Assembly (NCBI GenBank): GCA_955652025.1
Contig: CATPAO010000006.1
Span: forward strand, 1-6,541
Reading direction: 5' to 3'
Length of the DNA stretch: 6,541 nucleotides
DNA from: Casimicrobiaceae bacterium
GTDB lineage: Bacteria; Pseudomonadota; Gammaproteobacteria; Burkholderiales; Casimicrobiaceae
Of this stretch, positions 5,859-6,541 are shown in pieces. Each line of letters starts with the position of its first letter. Position 1 is the stretch's first letter. A program made the translations under genes and the position numbers. The notes under the pieces are model-generated. The model did no database searches and was not told where the DNA came from. It saw only the letters and a program-made list of their open reading frames with translations.

Positions 5859-6541
5859 ATGCCCGTCCGCCATTCGATCCGGTCCTCCGCCCTCGTGCTT
5901 CTACTCGCGCTCGCCGCGGCGTTCGCGCTGCCGGCCGGCGCGCAGGGACGCGCCGCCACGCTGCCCGATTTCACCGAACTGTATGAAAAGCAGGGCCCCG
6001 CCGTCGTGTCGATCGATGTCACGCAAACGGTTCGCCGGCAGCGCGTCCCCGATCTCTCCGAGGACGATCCGTTCTACGAATTCTTCCGCCGCTTCGGCCA
6101 GATCCCCCGCCGCGCACCCGAGCGCGATTTCGACGCGCAGTCGACCGGCTCCGGGTTCATCCTTTCGGCGGACGGCTATATCGCGACCAACGCGCATGTC
6201 GTCGACGACGCGTCCGAAGTCACCGTGCGCCTGTCCGACCGGCGCGAGTACAAGGCCAAAGTCATCGGATCGGACAAGCGCTCTGACATCGCCCTGCTGA
6301 AGATCGAGGCGAAGGATCTGCCCAAGGTGACGATCGGGGATCCCGACAAGCTCAAGGTCGGCGAATGGGTCGTCGCAATCGGCAAGCCGTTCGGCCTCGA
6401 GAACACGATGACCGCAGGTATCGTCAGCGCCAAGGGTCGTACACTTCCTCAGGAGACCATAGTTCCGTTCATCCAGACGGATGTGGCAATCAATCCGGGC
6501 AATTCCGGTGGGCCGCTGTTTAACATGGCTGGGGAAGTCGT
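5859..6541 (+). CDS. mucD: Periplasmic serine endoprotease, DegP/DegQ/MucD type (3' end outside window)
   Basis: The frame is open from ATG 5859 to the window end, giving 227 N-terminal residues of a protein usually 450-500 long. It is an HtrA-family protease and chaperone that degrades misfolded periplasmic proteins. Seen: a Sec signal peptide ('RSSALVLLLALAAAFALPAG', cleavage probably near AGA at 26-28); an N-terminal segment with DPFYEFFRRFGQ (70-81); then the trypsin-like domain with His113 in TNAHVVDDA, Asp143 in RSDIALLKI and Ser216 in NPGNSGGPL, a complete catalytic triad. The two PDZ domains expected of DegP/DegQ/MucD lie beyond the window. The short region between the N-terminus and the GSGFI strand resembles DegQ/MucD more than DegP with its long LA loop. 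Position after rseB matches mucD of Pseudomonas and betaproteobacteria, where it is a sigma-E operon member that also limits activation of the pathway. Third-position A/T rises in the last hundred or so bases. Confidence 0.93.
   Translation, partial: MPVRHSIRSSALVLLLALAAAFALPAGAQGRAATLPDFTELYEKQGPAVVSIDVTQTVRRQRVPDLSEDDPFYEFFRRFGQIPRRAPERDFDAQSTGSGFILSADGYIATNAHVVDDASEVTVRLSDRREYKAKVIGSDKRSDIALLKIEAKDLPKVTIGDPDKLKVGEWVVAIGKPFGLENTMTAGIVSAKGRTLPQETIVPFIQTDVAINPGNSGGPLFNMAGEV

Overview
The window is ordinary-looking chromosomal DNA from a high-GC Gram-negative bacterium, most likely a betaproteobacterium (Burkholderiales or a relative). This rests on the strong G/C preference at third codon positions, the rpoE-rseA-rseB-degP/mucD gene order, and the short RseA-type anti-sigma factor with the 'YLLAHQEYSP' periplasmic segment that I associate with betaproteobacteria. 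The taxon is inferred from gene content; no rRNA is present. All real genes are on the + strand and densely packed. No stretch of 300 bases lacks a gene. I see no tRNA, rRNA, CRISPR array, insertion sequence or phage gene.

Left part (1-2415), C3 acyl-CoA metabolism: the window opens inside the C-terminal half of an AcuI/YhdH-type acryloyl-CoA reductase. After 76 nt comes a complete propionyl-CoA synthetase (prpE) with a strong ribosome binding site. Together they could channel acrylate or 3-hydroxypropionate-derived acryloyl-CoA, and free propionate, into propionyl-CoA. Middle (2494-3522): a complete asparaginase of the Rhizobium-etli-ReAV type (Asparaginase_II family), unrelated to E. coli AnsA/AnsB, with all recognised catalytic and metal-site residues present.

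Right part (3561-6541), envelope-stress regulon: an ECF sigma-E-type promoter (GAACTT-N16-TCTGT) lies 38 nt after the asparaginase stop. It drives rpoE (sigma-E/AlgU), rseA (membrane anti-sigma, 1-nt overlap with rpoE), rseB/mucB (periplasmic guard of RseA), and the first 227 codons of a DegP/DegQ/MucD-type periplasmic serine protease cut by the window end. The promoter implies autoregulation: sigma-E makes more of itself together with its own inhibitors and an effector protease. The roughly 120-nt rpoE leader carries an imperfect hairpin and a possible small leader ORF that ends just inside rpoE. That leader is the least explained part of the window.

I found no convincing new multi-gene system. 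The points most worth a second look are the rpoE leader, four cysteines in the cytoplasmic part of RseA, the acuI-prpE pairing, and the asparaginase start and its run of five prolines.
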